The notes under the pieces were generated by a model that saw only the letters and a program-made list of their open reading frames with translations, was not told where the DNA came from and ran no database searches. The position numbers were made by a program, and so were the translations under genes. Below are positions 61,678 to 64,000 of a stretch of 64,000 bases of DNA, piece after piece (within the stretch, counting starts at the first letter, position 1; each line of letters starts with the position of its first letter). This DNA is from Bacillus zhangzhouensis (lineage in GTDB: Bacteria; Bacillota; Bacilli; Bacillales; Bacillaceae): assembly GCF_000715205.1 (NCBI RefSeq), contig NZ_JOTP01000007.1, positions 1 through 64,000 of the forward strand, written 5' to 3'.

Positions 61678-62106
61678 ATGGCAGTGGTAAGAGCGACAAG
61701 CTCTGATATCGATTTAATGGCCAGACTGCTGAGAGCGGAAGCAGAAGGCGAAGGGAAGCAAGGGATGCTGCTCGTAGGAAATGTCGGCATCAATCGTTTA
61801 CGTGCCAACTGCTCTGACTTTAAAGGGCTGCGTACGATTCCACAAATGATTTATCAGGAGCATGCATTCGAAGCGGTCACACATGGTTACTTTTATCAAC
61901 GTGCACGAGAAACTGAAAAAACACTTGCACGGAGGAACATTAACGGAGAACGATTTTGGCCTGCAAAATTCAGCCTTTGGTATTTTAAACCGCCTGGAAA
62001 TTGTCCACCCACTTGGTACAATCAGCCGTTTGTGGCAAGGTATAAGTCGCATTGTTTTTATCAGCCTACAGCTGAAACGTGTGAAAATGTCTATAACACT
62101 TTTTAG
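61678..62106 (+). CDS. cwlJ: Spore cortex-lytic enzyme CwlJ
   Basis: A 142-residue Hydrolase_2-family enzyme, almost residue-for-residue the remembered B. subtilis CwlJ: MAVVRATSSDIDLMARLL, the catalytic Glu in RAEAEGEGKQGMLLVGNVG and ending TAETCENVYNTF. It degrades the spore cortex during germination, is located in the coat with GerQ, and is triggered by Ca-dipicolinate. No signal peptide. AGAAGGAGG precedes the ATG. SigE-dependent mother-cell expression is expected. Confirms an endospore former. Confidence 0.97.
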   Translation: MAVVRATSSDIDLMARLLRAEAEGEGKQGMLLVGNVGINRLRANCSDFKGLRTIPQMIYQEHAFEAVTHGYFYQRARETEKTLARRNINGERFWPAKFSLWYFKPPGNCPPTWYNQPFVARYKSHCFYQPTAETCENVYNTF

Positions 62107-62118
62107 ATTGTTTAACAG

Positions 62119-62160
62119 CACAATCCTCTCGGAACGAATAGAGGGGATTGTGTTTTTCTT
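62119..62160 (+). terminator. Terminator of cwlJ
   Basis: Stem CACAATCC / GGATTGTG with an extended inner stem TCTC / GAG, then T-run. Confidence 0.85.
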
Positions 62161-62223
62161 TTTTTCAAAATGGGTAACCATTGTGTATCAACAAGATGAA
62201 GCACGTGATTGGAGGGAATGAAG

Positions 62224-63003
62224 ATGTATCAAGATTTAAAAGGAAAAACAGCCATTGTCACAGGTTCTTCTAAAGGAATTGGACAAGCGATTGCCTTGCG
62301 GTTTGGTCAGGAGCAAATGAATGTGGTTGTGAACTATAAAGGTGATGAAGATGGTGCTGAAGAAACGGTACAAGCCATTCAGCAGCACGGAGGTCAAGCG
62401 GTGAAAGTACATGCTGATGTCTCCAAAGAGGAAGGGATTCAAGCCATAATGGATACGGCATTGGAACATTTCAGTGCAGTGGATGTGTTCGTCAACAATT
62501 CAGGCTTTAATGGCGAAGAAACGATGCCGCATGAGATGACGCTGGACCAATGGCAAAAAGTCATTGATGTGAATATCACAGGTGCTTTTTTAGGGGCAAA
62601 GGCTGCAATCGCCTATATGATGGAGCATGACATCAAAGGATCGATTTTAAATATATCAAGTGTACACCAGGAGATTCCGCGCCCGTTCAATGTTCATTAT
62701 TCCACTTCAAAAGGCGGAATGAATATGATGACGAAGACGCTGGCTCTTGATTATGCTGAAGCGGGCATTCGGGTCAATGCGATTGCGCCAGGTACAATGG
62801 CAACCGAATCGAATGATGATTTGCAGGATGAACAGAAAAAACAAAAGCAGCTCGAGAAGATTCCGATGAGAGCCTTTGGTGATCCGAAGGAGATTGGGTC
62901 CGCCGCTGCATTCCTCGTATCCAAAGAAGCTGCCTATATCACAGGCACCACATTGTTTGTAGATGGAGGAATGACGCTTTATCCTTCTCAAATGAATGAT
63001 TAA
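62224..63003 (+). CDS. ycdF: Short-chain dehydrogenase YcdF (glucose 1-dehydrogenase-like)
   Basis: A 259-residue SDR. NAD(P) motif TGSSKGIG (residues 14-21), NNSG at about 90-93, and catalytic Ser-Tyr-Lys in NISSVHQEIPRP followed by HYSTSKGG. The C-terminal GTTLFVDGGMTLYP is typical. Synteny and sequence match YcdF, annotated as glucose 1-dehydrogenase, a general-stress protein. GGAGGG lies 7 bases before ATG 62224; alternative in-frame starts upstream overlap this site. Confidence 0.9.
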   Translation: MYQDLKGKTAIVTGSSKGIGQAIALRFGQEQMNVVVNYKGDEDGAEETVQAIQQHGGQAVKVHADVSKEEGIQAIMDTALEHFSAVDVFVNNSGFNGEETMPHEMTLDQWQKVIDVNITGAFLGAKAAIAYMMEHDIKGSILNISSVHQEIPRPFNVHYSTSKGGMNMMTKTLALDYAEAGIRVNAIAPGTMATESNDDLQDEQKKQKQLEKIPMRAFGDPKEIGSAAAFLVSKEAAYITGTTLFVDGGMTLYPSQMND

Positions 63004-63006
63004 TAG

Positions 63007-63043
63007 AAAAACATCCGCCCGATTAGCCGGCGGATGTTTTTTG
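63007..63043. terminator. Terminator between ycdF and acyltransferase gene
   Basis: Perfect stem ACATCCGCC / GGCGGATGT and T-run; A-run on the other side allows bidirectional use. Confidence 0.9.
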
Positions 63044-64000
63044 TTCGTAGCGGTGTGCTGCTTTGGCTGGTTTGCCGAGCAGTATAGGATACTTGCTTAG
63101 GAAGGAGATGCATGGCACCATGAGCAGCAATGTGCCGATCGTATAAAACAGTGTCCAAGAGAGCTGCGCTGTATCAGCAATATTGATGCCAAGTCCATAA
63201 TAAACAAATGCTTTCATGATATCGATGCCGGCAAACTGCAAGACGAGAATGACAATGGAATTTCGTCCGAGATACGTCAAAATAGGGGATGTTTTCAATT
63301 TAAAGCTTAAATAAATAACAGCAGCTGAACCGAGCAGTGCACATACATAGAAAATAAATAGATCGCCATAGTCGTTCACACGCATATCGATCCGTGAATT
63401 AAAGCTTTGCATATAAGCCGTCAGCACAAGCAGACCTGTACATAACAGAAGAGTTGGATCTGTTTTTAATTCCACAAACCATTGCTTTGCCAAAAATCCA
63501 ATTGAATAAAACACAACAGCCGTCAAGGCAACATTGGCATTCCAAGGAAGACTTTGATCTAAAAGCAACGTAGAAGCATATCCAGCACCTCCGCAAAGAA
63601 CAGTCAGGAAGATCAAGGCGGTGGGTTTTCCTTTTGTCAGGCGGTGCATAAAGAAAAAGAAGATTTCCACTAAAAAGAGCGTCGTTAAAAACCAGATCGC
63701 TGGGTTATGTGTCAGCCTTGCTTCATCTGCATTGGATATAAAAATACCTGTAAATGGAACGAAGGGATCAATATCCGTTTGCCCTTTGAATGCGAAAAAA
63801 CGGGTAACGGAGAACCAGAAAACATACGTAATGATGGAGAAATACAGATAGGGCAAGAGTAAGCTTTTGGCTTTCTTTTGAATAAATGACATAGCAGGGC
63901 GTGAGGATGATCGAAACATCATGCCTGATAGTAAAAAGAAAAGTGGCATATGAAAAGAGTAAATGAATTGTTTTAACGAATCTGGAATGGGTACATGTGC
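63023..64000 (-). CDS. Acyltransferase-3 family membrane protein (partial, runs off the window)
   Basis: The frame is open from its stop at 63023 to the right window edge (326 codons), and the true start lies outside. It has about nine hydrophobic helices. The visible start IPDSLKQFIYSFHMPLFFLL is the typical early segment of acyltransferase-3 proteins (fucose O-acetylase, OatA-like). An upstream R/K-x10-H catalytic region is outside the window. Such enzymes O-acylate surface polysaccharides. It is convergent with ycdF. Confidence 0.83.
   Translation of the reverse strand, partial: AHVPIPDSLKQFIYSFHMPLFFLLSGMMFRSSSRPAMSFIQKKAKSLLLPYLYFSIITYVFWFSVTRFFAFKGQTDIDPFVPFTGIFISNADEARLTHNPAIWFLTTLFLVEIFFFFMHRLTKGKPTALIFLTVLCGGAGYASTLLLDQSLPWNANVALTAVVFYSIGFLAKQWFVELKTDPTLLLCTGLLVLTAYMQSFNSRIDMRVNDYGDLFIFYVCALLGSAAVIYLSFKLKTSPILTYLGRNSIVILVLQFAGIDIMKAFVYYGLGINIADTAQLSWTLFYTIGTLLLMVPCISFLSKYPILLGKPAKAAHRYEQKTSAG

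Overview
The window is chromosomal DNA from a low-to-moderate GC, endospore-forming Firmicute, most likely a member of the Bacillus pumilus / safensis / altitudinis group. This rests on gene content recognised by eye: the spore-germination hydrolase CwlJ, an Epr-type protease, LicT-BglP-BglH, GlsA-GlnT with GlnK-GlnL, NatK-NatR-NatA-NatB and YcdA/YcdF. Other signs are Bacillus-type Shine-Dalgarno sequences with frequent TTG/GTG starts, cre sites, and U-tract terminators at almost every operon end. No rRNA, tRNA, CRISPR array, transposase or intact prophage was seen.

Layout. 0-8 kb holds small housekeeping and metabolic genes: a MaoC-like hydratase under a probable FadR box, a MarR regulator, a DUF523 protein, an aldo/keto reductase, an iron-type alcohol dehydrogenase, the tRNA hydroxylase TrhO and a YbeC-type amino-acid permease. 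8-12.5 kb is a beta-glucoside locus: licT antiterminator, a cre/promoter/RAT/terminator leader, the bglP PTS permease and the bglH 6-phospho-beta-glucosidase. 12.6-14.7 kb is an AT-rich accessory patch with an LCI-like secreted antimicrobial peptide gene, small ORFs, decayed sequence and arr (rifampin ADP-ribosyltransferase). 14.8-22.4 kb is a six-gene minus-strand operon for a mannose-containing glycoside: PTS IIA, IIB, IIC, GH38 alpha-mannosidase, ROK sugar kinase and a PRD/BglG-type regulator, headed by a sigA promoter and a cre site.

22.5-36 kb contains two different secreted subtilases (an 888-residue multidomain enzyme and Epr, the latter with a SigD-type promoter). It also has the S-methylmethionine recycling pair mmuM-mmuP, a YitT-family protein, a PadR-DUF1700 operon with a truncated third gene, a Bcr/CflA efflux pump and a GNAT acetyltransferase. 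36-45.9 kb contains an amidase-TetR pair, quercetin dioxygenase qdoI under an LmrA/QdoR-type box, a zinc alcohol dehydrogenase, a MarR gene divergent from an acyl-CoA ligase, a YfnA-like permease, a VOC protein and YfhM. A 59-bp copy of the qdoI translation-start region sits between two identical terminator hairpins at 40.65-40.81 kb.

45.9-51.1 kb is the glutamine module: glutaminase glsA and transporter glnT, divergent from the two-component pair glnK-glnL. 51.3-64 kb is the natKRAB/yccK/ycdA/cwlJ/ycdF neighbourhood, with two paralogous DUF5105 lipoproteins. A foreign-looking cassette (3' fragment of a polymorphic toxin plus its probable immunity gene) is wedged between the natB terminator and ycdA. 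The window ends inside an acyltransferase-3 family gene.

Most assignments come from sequence motifs and remembered family members, not from searches. Start codons were chosen from Shine-Dalgarno position and often differ from the longest possible frame.
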